Of a stretch of 64,000 bases of DNA, positions 28,801 to 43,200 are shown in pieces. The stretch is taken from NCBI GenBank assembly GCA_019155185.1, contig CM032807.1, positions 15,288,200-15,352,199 on the forward strand. The letters run 5' to 3'. The stretch is from Beaufortia kweichowensis. Taxonomy: Eukaryota; Chordata; Actinopteri; Cypriniformes; Gastromyzontidae. Positions within the stretch are counted from its first letter, which is position 1; every line of letters begins with the position of its first letter. The position numbers and the translations under genes are program-made. Below the pieces are notes generated by a model. The model made no database searches and had not been told where the DNA came from. It was given only the letters and a program-made list of their open reading frames with translations.

Positions 28801-31800
28801 ATAGACTAAGAGAAACCTTGAGGCATGAGAAAGAAACATGCACAGGGTGTGCTGTCTTAACACCAGCAGTGTTTTATCTCATATCAAGACTGACAAAGTG
28901 TGCACGACACAGAAAAAGTGTATTGCCACAATGTGAGATGAAAGAGTGATCAACAAATGCCACAAAACCTGTTTTTTTTGTATTTGTATGTTGCTACACT
29001 ATGTACATTTAATCGAGATACAGTAGTAAAGCATAGTAAAGACAAACTTCATGTTAGCTTGACAAAGCTGGCATTTAAATACTTTTTTCTAAAATGTTTA
29101 ACAATTTTAACATGTTTTGCCATCTAGATAGCATGTTTGACATTATCTAGTTATCTAGTAAGTATGATGCTAACATGGGTTCGCATGAAGTTATGAAACT
29201 AAATGAAACTGGCATGTGATGCTTTAGCATGGTTAATAACCTGACTTTATTTCCATTTAAAATGCATTTTAGTGTACAATGCATGTTTTATTTAATGTTT
29301 TATTTAAAGGGCCAGCACTGTTCATTTCATATGACTGATTACAAACTTCACACACATTCATTTGGGGGGAAACAGATGTGCCACGGTGTAATACTTGAAT
29401 GAGACAAATCCATCTGCACAAAACATGCTGCTTTGAAACAGTGCTACATTGTTAAAACGCTATACAAATAAACTTGAACTTGAAAGGACAAAGGTCCTCA
29501 TGCAATCGCTCAATTAAGGTCAAACTTTCAGGAGAAGATTTTATTGGGAGAATTGTTGCCATAGATGATTTGTTTAAAGCAGGGGTCTTCAACTACTTTA
29601 CTTTGAGGGCCAGATTATAAAAGTATAAGTTTGACACGGGCCAAATTTTAACCAAAAGTTTATCATACCCTTTTACCCTTTATTATAACTTTAAACAAAC
29701 AGTTTAAATAGTCTGATTGGCTGAGAATAAACGCTTTGGCTTAAAGTGGCTTTGCAGTTTAAAATTTTAAGGAAAATGATTGGAGGGCCTCATTTGGCCC
29801 GCGGGCCGCCAGTCGACTAGCCCTGGTTTAAAGCATGTACAGTACACAGTATTTTAAAGAAACTGACAGGAAACGATCATCTCTTACATTGCAAGCTCTG
29901 TCCATGGTGCTCTCTGATTGGCTCTTTCGGTCGGGGTTCTGCGCGAGTGCACGATTGACAGTCAGGTGACCTGCCGCTCTCAAATCAATCTGAGACTTGG
30001 AGAGTTCTAGAATCAGAAACAAACATTAAACAGAGAGCAAATGTGTCTACTGTATGAGTACAGTATTTGGATTTCTTAAATACTGTAAATGTGTTATATA
30101 TACATATATATACAAAAACATGTTTGCATTTCACAGGAGAGAGTTTAGAGTTTGATCTCGTACTTGTTATGTGAGCGCTGACAGACACCATCAGGTTTTC
30201 CATGGATTTAGTAAAGGGTTTTGACTTTTTAAGGCCCTGAAACTATACAAACACAACAATGCACAAACAATAGGTGACAGGGAAAATACTAACAAGAAAA
30301 AACGAATATGCATTATCTTAATTACCTCTAATATGTTAAATGAGTTTCTCACAGGAGCTTCAAAAAATGGAGGAGGAGTCGGAGGTACAACTGTAATACA
30401 ACTAAAACAGAGAAAAGAGTGTGTGTCAGTGGCATGCTATCATAATACATTCTGAATGTTTATTTTTAGTCAGTGGTTACCTGAGATGTTGATAAGACTG
30501 TAATAGTTTATCTCCGGTGGTCTCATGTCTGTTTTCTAAAACAATACAGCAAATGGTCATTCATTTCAAGTCTTTTTATGGCATGTGTAAATAGAAAGTG
30601 TGTGTCTCCAATACGACTAAAGACATCCACAAAGCTACAAATACATGAAAAAAGTTGTGTAAAAACTTTGTAAAGTGGGGATGCTTTCTCATGTCATAAA
30701 TCAATTTTATTTAATAATTAACTTCCACTAACTGAAACAAATCAATATTTGGTGTGAACACCATTTGCATATTGGTTTTTCTGTAGCTTTGCAGGTAAAT
30801 TTCTTCAATTTGATTTCTTCTTGTAGTCATTTTCACAGTTCATTTCAAAGCAATGCTAAACTGATATTTCCTTCTGACACACCACAGCAAAAGATTTCAA
30901 TAATAAATAAATGACTTAAAACCATTTTAAAACCATTACATACTAAATGGAAATGCAATTTAGAATAAAAGTAAACATACCTTGAGGAAATTTCTTTGCT
31001 TGCTGTTCCACAAACCATTCACCAGATTTGATCTTAAATTCCCTATAGACAGTATTGTAAAAAAAAAAAAAAAACATTCATGTGTAAGTGCACAAAAAAC
31101 ATTGCACTGATATGTGTGTTTTATCAATAATATGTTTGCATTTAAAAAATAATAATGTATCTTTTGAAAACCCATTTTAAAGTTTAAACAACTCTCAAAA
31201 GAGGCTTTTACACATTATTAAATAAGAATGCATTTCACACAGATTCCAGTGATTCAAATTCATAAATGCATAAGGAGGTTTGTTTTCACCTAAACGCGTG
31301 ACACACTGTGCATTTCCAGTCCCACGCTGACCGAACCACACGACACATCTTACAGATGCGGTGACTGCATCCACAACACACAGATCCACAATCCCAAAAC
31401 TGTCCTAACACCCGCTGACACCTGGCACATGACCTCTGACCCGACAGCCGAGAGAAACTTCTGGTGCCCTGTCGACGCATATCCTGCAGTTCTGTCCTCA
31501 ATCTCCTAAAAGAGTTGGTTCTTCAATTATTTACTTGTGTATACATTACCAAAACCCTGCTGAATAAGGCATTGTTATGCATGACGCAAATGAAAATATT
31601 AACATCTAAAAATGTGTATCAATGCAACTTTCATGAAGTTAAATCACTAAAAGTCTTCCTTCTGCTTGAAACAATAGTCCCTGAGTGTGATACACAGAAT
31701 TATTGACCAATCACAATCAAGAACTGACTGACTGTATTATGATTTTAATGATTTTTCAATAATATTATTCATAATGTATAACATTAAGATTTTTAGCAGA

Positions 31801-31970
31801 GACTAAAGACATTAATATTCATCAAAGTTCACTATAAAAACATTCTCTTACCTGATTCTTTCTGACTCAATAGTTCGAAGGGCTTTGTCTCGTCTGAGAA
31901 CCTCCAGGACACGTTCTCTCTCCAGATCTGTGAAGCAGAACCCATGTTCTCCTCTCGGTTCCAGTCTCAT
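25832..31970 (-). CDS. sytl3: Synaptotagmin-like protein 3 (Slp3), Rab27 effector; one exon out of frame
   Basis: Exons in transcript order are 31970-31852, 31505-31290, 31042-30981, 30535-30481, 30401-30326, 30236-30164, 30006-29888, 28721-28596, 28358-28195, 28111-28012, 27923-27753, 27201-27105, 26588-26498, 26279-26085 and 25929-25832. They give about 586 residues (human about 610). Slp3 tethers Rab27-GTP vesicles to the plasma membrane for secretion. An N-terminal Rab-binding helix surrounds a FYVE-type zinc finger with eight cysteines (about 66, 69, 83, 86, 91, 94, 105, 108). The linker has VVPPTPPPFFEAP and KLSKSQIDL. C2A runs from GEIQVTIGYRTSCLEITIKA to KVFLGETFIRV; C2B starts at HGQLTVLICDV. 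The start ATG at 31970 follows an acceptor ATTCACAG. Exon 26279-26085 has a net +1 base near 26211-26217, so the frame as given stops at 26152-26150. 5' UTR exons are uncertain. Confidence 0.9.
26085..26279 (-). pseudogene. sytl3: sytl3 C2B exon with frameshift
   Basis: Entry phase 2 from the upstream exon gives ILCLPGDRVLVQRSPALKTK, matching the human C2B segment. Exit phase 1 to the last exon requires the frame that reads INFCRFTHQDLQWATLMFNL and on to WDKPNFSHSERLL. These two frames differ by one base. The switch lies in the minus-strand run CGGGACCCTTCAG (plus 26207-26219). The exon is 195 bases, where 194 or 197 would keep frame. The unshifted frame ends at TAA 26152-26150. Confidence 0.85.
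29580..29825. mobile_element. hAT-type non-autonomous element with intact target-site duplication
   Basis: The 246-bp element starts CAGGGGTCTTCAACTAC and ends GTCGACTAGCCCTG, imperfect inverted ends of the hAT style. It is flanked on both sides by the same 8-mer GTTTAAAG (29572-29579 and 29826-29833), the duplication length expected of hAT transposition. GGGCCAGATT and TTTGGCCCGCGGGCC are typical inner parts. It sits in the sytl3 intron between 28721 and 29888 and has no transposase frame. Confidence 0.88.
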
Positions 31971-34294
31971 GTCTTCTCCAGGTTCTGCTGAGGTTCTGTG
32001 AATTATGACAAACTGTTAAATAACTATTTGAGTTTTGGCACAGACGTGGAATGAGTAACCAAACGAACGTTTCTGAAATGATATCAGCCTGTCCATCTGA
32101 AAGACTAGACAATGAACTGAGTGGTTAAACTGAGTCAATAAAACAGAAAATTGTGTTCCCACGCGCTGTATCATTCAGTATCATTTACGTGAATTAAGTG
32201 TGATGTTCTTAAGGGTTTATGTGGGAACCCACAACAGCTCGGTGTGAGGGGCTTTTACTGCAAAGACCCACTTCCAGGAAACCCTTAAATGTCTGTATGA
32301 CACAGCTGTGAGAAACATTCACACACATCAAACTGAAACTGATCAAACTGAGTTTTTTTTTGCTTATATAAGATATTTGCTCATATACAGTAAAGCACAT
32401 GCAAGTCAAACACTAGAAAAAATATGAAACCAAACAGTGACTGTTATTCTTTCCCATGCACCCAGGCAAAAGATTTTACTGCATTATTTCTGTATAAAAC
32501 TGATAAAAGCACTTCATTTACTCTATCAGAATAAAATATTGTGTAAAAAAATATAAGTGTAAAATATAAGTGTAAAACCTTACCTTACTTAGACAGAGCT
32601 GCACGTCACTTCTCACTTCCTTCCTATCTAGATGATTATGAAGCAGATTCTGTGAAACTGAAATAAACCAGAACACAAAGCACAGTAACCACTGGCATGC
32701 AGAGAAGAGCCCGTCTGAGGGACATGTGACATGACACTTCTGAGTCAAACTACATAATATTTACATATTATTGAAATAAATAAGGTAAAGTAATTGTTTA
32801 AAATAAAGTATTGAAATATATATGCATACACACATTTTTATTACACAATTTATTTTAAGTTTCATTTTTAGTAAAAACTTAAAAAAACATATTGAATGGC
32901 TCCTCCCCCTTTTAAAATGACCAATGGCATTAAGTTTACTTCACAGCTTGGAACCTGATGTTCTGATAAGCTACAGTGCAGATTGATGTCATAAATCATT
33001 GATCTGTATTGATGAAAGTGAGAGACTAGTTAATGTAAAATGTAAATTGAGTCACATTTTTATCACACTATATGCTCAAGACAAGCATATTCACAGTAAC
33101 AAGGGGATTTTAAAAGTATATAGTTGTTATTTATGTTCATTTTTATGCTATTGAAAATGAGCATAAAATGAATAATACTCATTAAAAGCTATTATTTATA
33201 GACCGTCATGTGCACAGACACAACATCACAATACGGACTTCCTACATGATGAACAAATCTACTTGGTTGGTTGATTTAATGACTTTTTATTTTAAAACAA
33301 AGCAGTTGAATTACTTTTTGGTAAATAAGAAAATATGATAGAAAAATTTTTTTATAACAATTTGAGATTTCATTGACATTTCTGATCCCACAAATAAATA
33401 TTTGAAAAACTCACAATTATAAAACTTGCATATTAGGCAAAAAGTGAAATTAACTTGATGTATGAAATGCATTGTTTGTGAATAATGGACAGAAAAATGA
33501 TTGACATGACATTGACCCAAACACAGAATGTAGCACAAATATGATTCGTTAAGGAGATCCTGCTATTGCAGTAACTAACAGGGATGTTAAATACAACAAA
33601 CAACACACATGTTAAATGAAATATTTTTTCATTGAGAACTGTTGAGACGGAACATCAGAAACATGTTTATCCCTGCATACAAATCACACACATGAAACAA
33701 TAAAGACACAACATACAGTCTGCTTTTATCAAATACAAATGTAATATTCATTGTTGATGACCTGAGAAAGTGAATCCACTGAAACTCCTTTTGTAATATG
33801 TTCTGCCATTAAGGGGCAGTAATGCTACAAAAATACTTCACCAGATGCTGTGAAGTATTTGTTAGATTCGTTGTAAGACAAAAAAACAATAAAGCATTGT
33901 GCATTGACAGCCGTTCCTGTGGATAATGTGGCTTTCCTGTTGTTCGCAGGAAAAATCTGATGCATTTTATTTCTTGGCCTGCATTTTTGGAAAGACGGCT
34001 CAAGTGCAACCACAGCCAAATCACTAACACGTGTGTCATGAAAACAGGCAACAGTTTCATTGCATAGGCCACATTTAAGTTACTATAAAAGTATAAGGCA
34101 AAAATGGTACTTCCCAACTTATAAATAGATCCCGTAAGACAACAAAAATTTCATTAAAGTGTAGAATAAAAAAACTTTATTCTCTCCATTTGTGGAGATC
34201 AAATGGTCTCTAGAGTCTGGTGAAGTTTTCTGAAATGATCCGTTTGGTTTATGGCCTGCAGACACATTAAAATGATCTCCAGGTTCTCACCGTA
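31971..34294. other. Region between sytl3 start and enpp1 stop
   Basis: Holds the sytl3 promoter side and the enpp1 3' UTR. A candidate sytl3 leader exon ends with donor AAG|GTAAGG on the minus strand near 32583-32585; it has no homology support. The stretch 32760-34140 is AT-rich with no gene seen. The enpp1 polyadenylation signal lies at 34175-34180. Confidence 0.45.
34175..34180 (-). terminator. enpp1: enpp1 polyadenylation signal
   Basis: TTTATT on the plus strand reads AATAAA on the minus strand, 115 bases after the enpp1 stop codon. This suggests a short 3' UTR; later signals cannot be excluded. Confidence 0.55.
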
Positions 34295-37200
34295 CTAAAA
34301 TGTTTTGAGGAGAGTCTTCAGCTGTAATGTTTCTGCTACAGAAATCCGGTCGTGGTAAAAACTCAAGCCTGTCAAAAGCTCAATGTCTCTGATTCTTGCC
34401 ACGTGAAGCTGAACCCAATCCTGGACCCATGAAAAATCTGTGCCATTCTGGGGAAATAAATAATAAATTGGGATAAGAAATCTGATCAAATCAATGTATT
34501 ATGAGAGAAATTTTTTCGTGATCTGATCCATCTACTGAATATTCATAATGGAGTAGAATTGGGTTTGTGTATATTATTGCAGATCTTGGGTAAGTTACTT
34601 CAAAAAAGTTATTAACTACATCATCAAATTTGTACTTAAATCACTCACTGTCTAAACAGTAACTGCATTACTTATTACTAATTACATCTTATATTACATT
34701 ACAGCCATATAAACCTACTGACCACATTGGGCATTAGAAATGAAACTCATTTTCTTTTTAAATCTCCTAAAATTAACTTAAAATTAAACATTAATAAACT
34801 ATAAACATTATATTATTCAATACATATATTTTTCATATGTTATTCTTTAACAAAATACATGTATTTGTAATGCATTTCTACTCATTTGAATGAAAACCAC
34901 ACATTTACATTTAAAAAAAACAAAAGCGTAATCCCTTTTACAGAAAAAAACTAAAGGTACTACAGAAATAATTACTTTCTGTAAGTTATCCATTAAACCC
35001 AAAATTGTAATCCCTTACTTAAAGACTAATTTAATAACGGTAAATAATTACTTAAGTAACTCATTTCACCCAACACTGTTGCTGAATACATACATGACAT
35101 GTTTCTAGGTGATCAGGTCGATGTGGGAGAATGAAAGCTGAAGCGTCCAGAGCATCGTCACATCTCAGGACGGGCAGCGTTGAGTTCTTACAACTAGTAA
35201 AAATCACAAAGAAATGCGTAGGGATGGGCACTCCGTTCCTAAATAGAGAGAAGAAACACAATCACACAAAACAAACAAAAGCACATCTGGCCACCAGTGG
35301 GCGGTATACAAGCTATTGAGAATAAAAAAACTTTAGTTAAACATTAAGAGTCATGTAATCAGACTTTAACCTGTGCATTACATCACGAGAATGTTCACCC
35401 AAAAATAAATATTCTGTCATCATTTATTTGCCCTCATGAGGCTGAAAACCTCTCATTATTCTGTGAAACACAAAAAAGATATTTTGAGATTTACAGATTT
35501 TGTGTTTATACAGTGAGAGTCAATCTTGTTTGATTATCAACATTCTTAAAAATATCTTCGAAGAAAGAAAGTTATACAGATTTGAAATGACATGAGGGTG
35601 AATAAATGATGAAAGAATTTTATTTTTGGGGGTACTGTCCCTTTAAGGCAACCAATCACAGTTTTTGTGAAATAACAGAAAATACAATCCAACACAGGCC
35701 TTTAAACACAGTTTTGTTTTTCCGGCACACATGTCTATCACAGCTGCTGAACTTTGCACTTTAAACTATGAGACATCCTCGCTGGTTTTGCGTGCAGTAT
35801 GCATCAGCGGCCCGCAAACAAACGGTTGATTGTGTGAACAAATGATTGTGTGTAATCTGAAAACTTACGGTGTTCCCCTGTTCATGAAGTCATAAATCCC
35901 ATCAAAGTTGCGGTCAAATATCGGTCCACTCACGACATTGATGCCGTTGAACTCTTGTGAATATTTCACCAGCAGAACTTTGTTAAAGTGATCCCAAATA
36001 TCTGTCAGAAAGACAAAAAGCAGAAATGACATGCCAGCGATAGAACATGAAAGCACATGATAAAACTAAATGATATTCAACACATTATTAACCACATTCA
36101 AGATGAAGTTAAGGTGTTTTTTTCATGGTTTTTAATGGTTGTACTGCCAATAAAGGCTATTATAAAACAACACACAATACATATAAGCAAGAATACATTT
36201 CAAGTACATCATTATAAAGGTAAACATATGCTGATGCTCACTTTCATATCATCAATCTGTGGATGTGCTAAAATACTGTACATCAATACTAACATTTTAG
36301 CTGATGAATGATCACACGAATGAAGATCATGAAAGAGTTAGTTTGAGAAATGTCATGGTTCATGTTTACTCTGATCTAAACACAAACTAAAGTGCATGTT
36401 TACCATAAACAGGTGTTGAAATTACCACTGAAGAGACTCTGAGGTTAAAGCAAAACATATATTCATTTAGTTCACAGGATCATACGGCATATTCTGTTCT
36501 CATGTTTCTCTCTGTGATACCTGAAATGTGAAGACTGACCTTTACAAACGTGCAGTTCTGCTCTTTTCAGTAGCATTTACTGTATGCAATTATGAAGGAT
36601 TTGCAAGTTTAAACTCCTTCCAGATTCTCTACTTTTTTTATTGGGACAAACACTGAGATAATGACACAAACACATGCAACTGCAAATACGTTGCACATGG
36701 AAATGTAACTGGTTTCATAAACAACATTGCTGTTTAAAACACTATCATGCATTTCTGTTGTTGATCTTGTAAAGATCAGCGTGTCATGAATAATACAAAG
36801 AATATTCATTTAAAAGTTTTGCAATTCACTGAGAGGTTTGTCTGCGTTATGTCTACTTTCTGTACTAGAAGCTCCTGACACCAAGACAAATTCCTTGTGT
36901 GTGAAAACACACTTGGCAATAAAGCTCTTCTGATTCTGATGAGACATCATTAACCAGAAATGACATCATTCAAATAACATATTTTATACAGATAAGTTAA
37001 ACAGGCAGATGTTAGTTGTCCTCTGGCTGCCACATTGAATTTAAAGTTCTTCATGAAGATACAGACGGGCAGAAAAACAAAAAAACATATTGAATCTGTG
37101 CTCCATAGTGCCACCAACAGGTCATTTGTGTTGTGCTACATTACATTACAATAATTATTATATCAAATCATTTCATAGAAATGTGTTAATAAATAAACAG

Positions 37201-40200
37201 AGCAGTGTTTATATACGTAAGACATGTCTTACCTCTGAAGGCGGGATACATGGGCACCATATTGCTTGTGATTAAAGAGTCTGATTCACTTTCTGTGGGA
37301 CTGAAATCTAAAAGAGAGAAATATCATTCAATCAGTGCTTCTCAAACCTTAGTCCTACCAAAAAAGATATAACAAAATCCTAAAGAACCCCATATTCTTT
37401 ATTTCTTAGTAGAACAATATATATACACACAAATAATGAACATTTATTACCAGTGTGTAAGCGTTTCATAGGAATTATTTGCACTCCCACAATTAAAAAT
37501 ACTGTAATATGCTATAGTATTTACAAATACTAACATTATACTAAAATTATAGCAAATACTAAAATATACTACAGTTATTCAATTTATTATAGACCATTTC
37601 ACAAGATGTAAACAACACTGGTCCAGAAGCACTTCCTGTTACAGTATTTTTATATTTCACATCTTCACATTAAATCTTAAAGATGTTCGTTAAACATTTT
37701 GATTCCATTGTAAATGTTTTGTTGGTTGTATTTTGTTCTGACATTAGTGTAGTGTTAAAAAACCAGGACAGGAAGTGCGTCTGGACCAGAGCTGTTCATA
37801 TATTGTGAAATGGTCTATAGTTAATACTAGAGAATACTGTAGTATAGTACAATGTGCTAATCATATAGCTACTGATAAAGGGAAGATGATAAGAAATATA
37901 TTGAATTTGTAATCTATCACACAACATATTTTTTACAAATGACAAAGTGTGTACTAAAGTGTTTATAAAATTGCCATGCAATACCACCCCTGGCCACCGG
38001 GGGCTGCAGGTACAGTTTGGGAAGCACTGCATTAGTGCAAATCAGGACAAAATCTTGTGTGATGTCATAGATGACAAATGTCATTGGTGTAACTGATCCC
38101 AAAGCACTAAGTGAAATAAAATTGTACACATGAGATGTTTGATCCGTCAGAGGGTATAGGACTGTTCCACACAAAACATATGATACATGAAATATTTTTT
38201 TTACTTTCATTGTATCAAAAAGATCAGCGTCAAGGTTCAGCCTAATGTCTCAGTATTTTTCCCAGAAAAGAAAACAACATGAAGCGAGTAAATAACAACA
38301 GAATTTCATTTTTCTTTAAACGTCAGAACTCACTGGGCGGGTGCAGAAGGCCAAAGGTCAGAGTGGAATTGTTCTTATAGAAAGAGCACGACTGTCTCGC
38401 GCTGGCCTGAACACGCACATCATCACGCACACATGTGTCCACCGACGACAGCACGCTAACCTTCATTTAACAGAAAGAAAACAGAGAAGACAGAGATTAA
38501 AGTGTGTTTGAAGACTTTCCCAAACACTCATCAAGTCATGATGCAAATCATGAGATAATATAAACACATCAATGCAAATCGCTTTCATTTAATAGACATT
38601 TACATGCAGAGAGGGTTTTTAATCTCACAGAAAACTAAGTATGTCGACTCATAACTGTTCTTTTTGTCACATCCAAAACACATAACTTATGTATTGACTA
38701 ATATCTTTTTGATGTCTGGACTCTATTAACATAGCTTTAGTAAAATAGAAACAGATGATTCAATATATTGATAATAAATACATTCTGTGAGAATTTTACT
38801 GTATTTTAAGTTTCGACTGAAAATGACTGAAAGTTTTTTCTGTTTTATATAGAGAAAATTACTTAAATCAGTAATCAGTAAATCCACTTAAAGTATTCTC
38901 ACATCAATATGAAACAATTTAGACAAACACACTGCTCAGCAATAAATTAATGCTGAAAAAGACATGTAAAGACATTAATTTGTTTAATAATTCATTATTA
39001 AAGCACACCCAATATTTCAACTATTCCTTCTGTATGTCACACCCAGATAACGTCCTTTCAAGTCCAGCTTGTCTTTGTGAAGATATTGAAAGAAAAGATG
39101 CTGAAGAAAGTTCATGTCGTCATTTTACAAGCTGTGACTTGCAGTTTGGTTTACAAGTCAATATACTGTTTACTGTAAGACTGTACACAAATATTTGGTG
39201 GTTTAATACCCATGTGAGGTCTCTATCAAAGTTTTTGATTTTAACATACATTTCGTGTATATACTGATTTTTTTTGACGTCTGGAATCTATCAACAGGAC
39301 TTTAGTCAAATAAACAGATCATTTAATATATATTTGGTAATAAATACATTCAGTGAGAATTTAGATTTCAAGTTTTGACTGAAAATGTCCCATCCATAAC
39401 ATTGGAATTGCCCATTTTAGACAACTGAAAAGTATTGTTTTGTTTTTGGACTGGCTGCTAAATTAAGCAAAACAGCGCTGCAGTACTGTATATAAATATG
39501 ATATAACACAAACCACAAAAACACTGACATGCAGACGACGCTGTGAGATTACAGCTGTGAGATGACAGTGATTTACTCTGCGGCCCGCCCACATAATGAC
39601 TGACAGCCTCTGTCTCCGCCCACTTCATCTCCACACACTAAACCATACTCACATTATATCTTCTTATTACTGCTAGTCTTTCAGTGATTTGAGTTTCAAG
39701 CTCAAGATTTCAGACTCTCTTAAAAAGCTGTTTAGTCTGTTCATACGTGGAGTTCAGATCCCACAGGACATCATAGGAAACTACTGAATAAAACCTCCTG
39801 CTGGGCAACATAGAGAAAGCTCAAAATGAGCCATTGTTTGTGATTTCCTTTCAAATATAACAATAACAGTTCACTTTAAGGAGAAAAAGTTTTGATGCCA
39901 TTATCAAAGAATGATTTGTTTTAATCAGATATTTTAAATGAATCGATTGATCGAGTTAAAGCAAAGTCCCTAAATGATTTGTTCACTAACACAGTAAAGC
40001 CGAGTCAAAAGACAAAAAAAGGCAAAAAAAATCTTTAGTTAGTCTTCAATGAAAAAGATGAAATGGTTTTAGTTAATGTCATAGTATATCAAGTAACTTT
40101 AAAGACTAAAAGAGGGATGAATCTTTCGAAATGTTTCAACAGGAAGTAGGTGAACATTGTTTAAAAAACTCTTAGCACACGTCTCACCGTTGCATTCAGC

Positions 40201-43200
40201 GAGTATGAGACCCACAGTGGCATCAGGATGTCTCTGCTGTAAGCGCTGATGTATGTCGTGTGATGGAGGATACAGTAATCTGACTGCTCCTGAAGAACCC
40301 GCGGGACTCCAAACGGCACATGAACAGCCTTCACATTAGAGTCTGGACATGAATACAAAGAGAAAGATTCACATTGTAAGACACACAATACATAGTTTAC
40401 ATTTTACTGTAGAGTTTTCTCAACTAGAAAGGAATATAAAACTGTTGAACTCACTGGATTGTGTGTCGATGAGACGCTGGTCGAGACGCTTCACCTAAAA
40501 CACATCAGATAAACAAAACACTTCCTAATTACAAATAGTAACAAAAACTAGAGATTGAATTGAAATAAAAAAGTACTTTCAGCACAACAATAAAAACATT
40601 GTGTTTTTAAAGATAATGTACAGTGGCCCCAAAGTGTATTTGGAGACATTTCAGACACCTAAAGCTAATAAACACAGATTTTTTTGTTTGAATTCGCTGA
40701 ATGTGGTTTAAATGGAAAGATCTGCCAAAAATTAAAATGCATCTCCCTCGTATCAATTCAACCCTGTATGACTTTCTTTCTTCTGCAGAACACAAAAGAA
40801 GATATTTTGAAGAATGTTGGTAACCAAACAACATTGACCCTCATTGACAAATTGAATGAAAGTGTGTCTCTATAGTAGGATTTTTATGGAACATATCAAT
40901 GTATGTCAATGTATTTTTTATACAAAATGAAGTGAATGATGATGACATCTCTATGTTTTACAGAAAGTCATGGTGGTTTGGAATAACACAAAGGCGACTG
41001 AATTTCATTATTGGATGAACTATTCCTCTAATATCCTCAGTTAACATGTCAACAATGGCAAGAAAAAATCTAAAGAGTAGGGAGGAAACGTTGGGTGTAA
41101 CCAAGAATAACGTCATCCTGCATTAGTCATCTAATAACAGTTAATAACAGAAAAACCATATAAAGCAGAAGAGTTTTTGGATTCAAGCTTTATTTCAGCT
41201 GGTCTTAGCCCAGAAAAAGTCTAAATAAATCTTCACCCCTGTGCTTCTCAACTGGTTTTGTTCCAGGATCCAGATTTTAGGCTGCGACCCAATGCAGAAA
41301 ATAGTTTTTTGTTGATCTTGATGAATGTTTAGTGCAAAGGCTGATGTAGTCTGAGAATGTTTTGTGATGATGCTCACCTCAGCTTCAGTGAGAGAGTCAC
41401 ATGTACAGTCGCGGGGGTCTTGCACGGCCCCGCTGACAGCGGTACACGCCGCTGGTGCAGAACGCTCAGCGGGAAACACCGGCTGATGAGGAGGATTCTT
41501 CAGCAGATGGTTTAAACTGCCATGCGTGCCGTTATTATGTGCTGGAGAAATACCCAGCAAATCTAAACCCAAACAAACAGAAAATTACACATTTACAGTT
41601 ACCAATGCTGCTTTCTTTAAAATGTATTGTTGAACCACTAAAAAATGTCATGCAATATACAGCAATGCTATTCAATCACTAAAACAAATGGGGCTGAAAA
41701 CATGTGACCCTGTCTGTTAAATCACAGCTATATAACATATCAAATAAAGTCAGATATAACCTTGATATCTTTAATATAGACTAAAGGCCACGATTGGCTT
41801 TAAAGGTTAAAATAAATTTTAGGAAACCAACTTTCAGTGTCAATAAATTCATTAATTGTAAATAATTCATTTCAGTATTTAAATTTATTTTATTTTAGTA
41901 GTATAAATATGAGAAGTGCATATCAAATAATATGTGACCACAAAGTAAATTTTTTTAAATGAAGATTTACACATCACATGAAAGCTGAATATATAAGCTT
42001 TTCATTGATTTATGGTTTGTTAGGATAGGACAACATTTTGCGGAGATATTTGAAAAATCACCTTTAAAGTTCCACTGACTCACAAAAATAAAACTTTTGA
42101 TATATTTACAGTAGGAAACTGACAAAAATCTTCACTGAACATGATCTTTACATAATATCCTATTGATTTTTGGCGTAAAAGAAAAATCAATCATATACCC
42201 ATCCCATGTACTGTTGACTATTTCTATTACTTACGACTGGTTTTGTGCTCCAGGGTCACATATTATCTACAGCAAATAAACTTCACTGATGAATATAACA
42301 TATGACATTTTACTGAACTTACCACACATAAGATTATAAACCTCAATGTTCTCGAAGGGAGCCACAGTTGTCTTATAGTTCATTCCTGGTCCATGTCCAA
42401 TAAAAATAGCCTGCAAAGATCAAATAAATCATAATTAACACAAACATTTGCAAACATTATATACATAAGCCTTTATCATGAATAATTCATGCACGACACA
42501 CTAAAGGAAAAGATAAAAACAAACCTCTTGAAAACATTTTAGTGAAGTTGACTTTAAAATACACACACTTTAAAAAAAATGGCTAAAAGCAACACACAGT
42601 TTAATTTTAGGTGATTAGCAGTAAATCAATAACAAGATTATAAAGCACCCGCTGGGTCACACGGCTTAGGACGTTCTTTCAGGTTGTGATGAAGTCCCTA
42701 AATAACCCCAATATTTGGAATATAAGTCACCAAAAATGCCCTGAAGATCCAGATAAAAATAACATCCAGCACTTATTCTTTTGATTTGGTCACACGTCTC
42801 ACTCGCCTCCGACTGAAAACAAGACCATTTGAATGAATATAAACCGGGCCGAGTTCATTTTTTTGACATTGAGAGTTGAACAATGATCTTTATTCCATCT
42901 AATAGGAGTGAAGATGAGATAAAATAAGCCTTCCTCTGGGTTTCCTTTAACACAGTTTACCTCAGTCAGTAACACTGTCCTCTCTTATGATTTAGGGAAA
43001 GAATTTTGTGTAAGACTTACACATTCCTAGACAACCACATAAACACAGACGCACATCATCGCTGCTGAAGTCCACATACATCACAGACATAAATAAAGTG
43101 TCTAACGAACGATCAAAATACAGCCTGTGTATGTTTACAATCGTTTCAACATCTGCCTGTTTGAATGAGTTTTTCTGTGAATCTGATAATAGTTTTTTGG

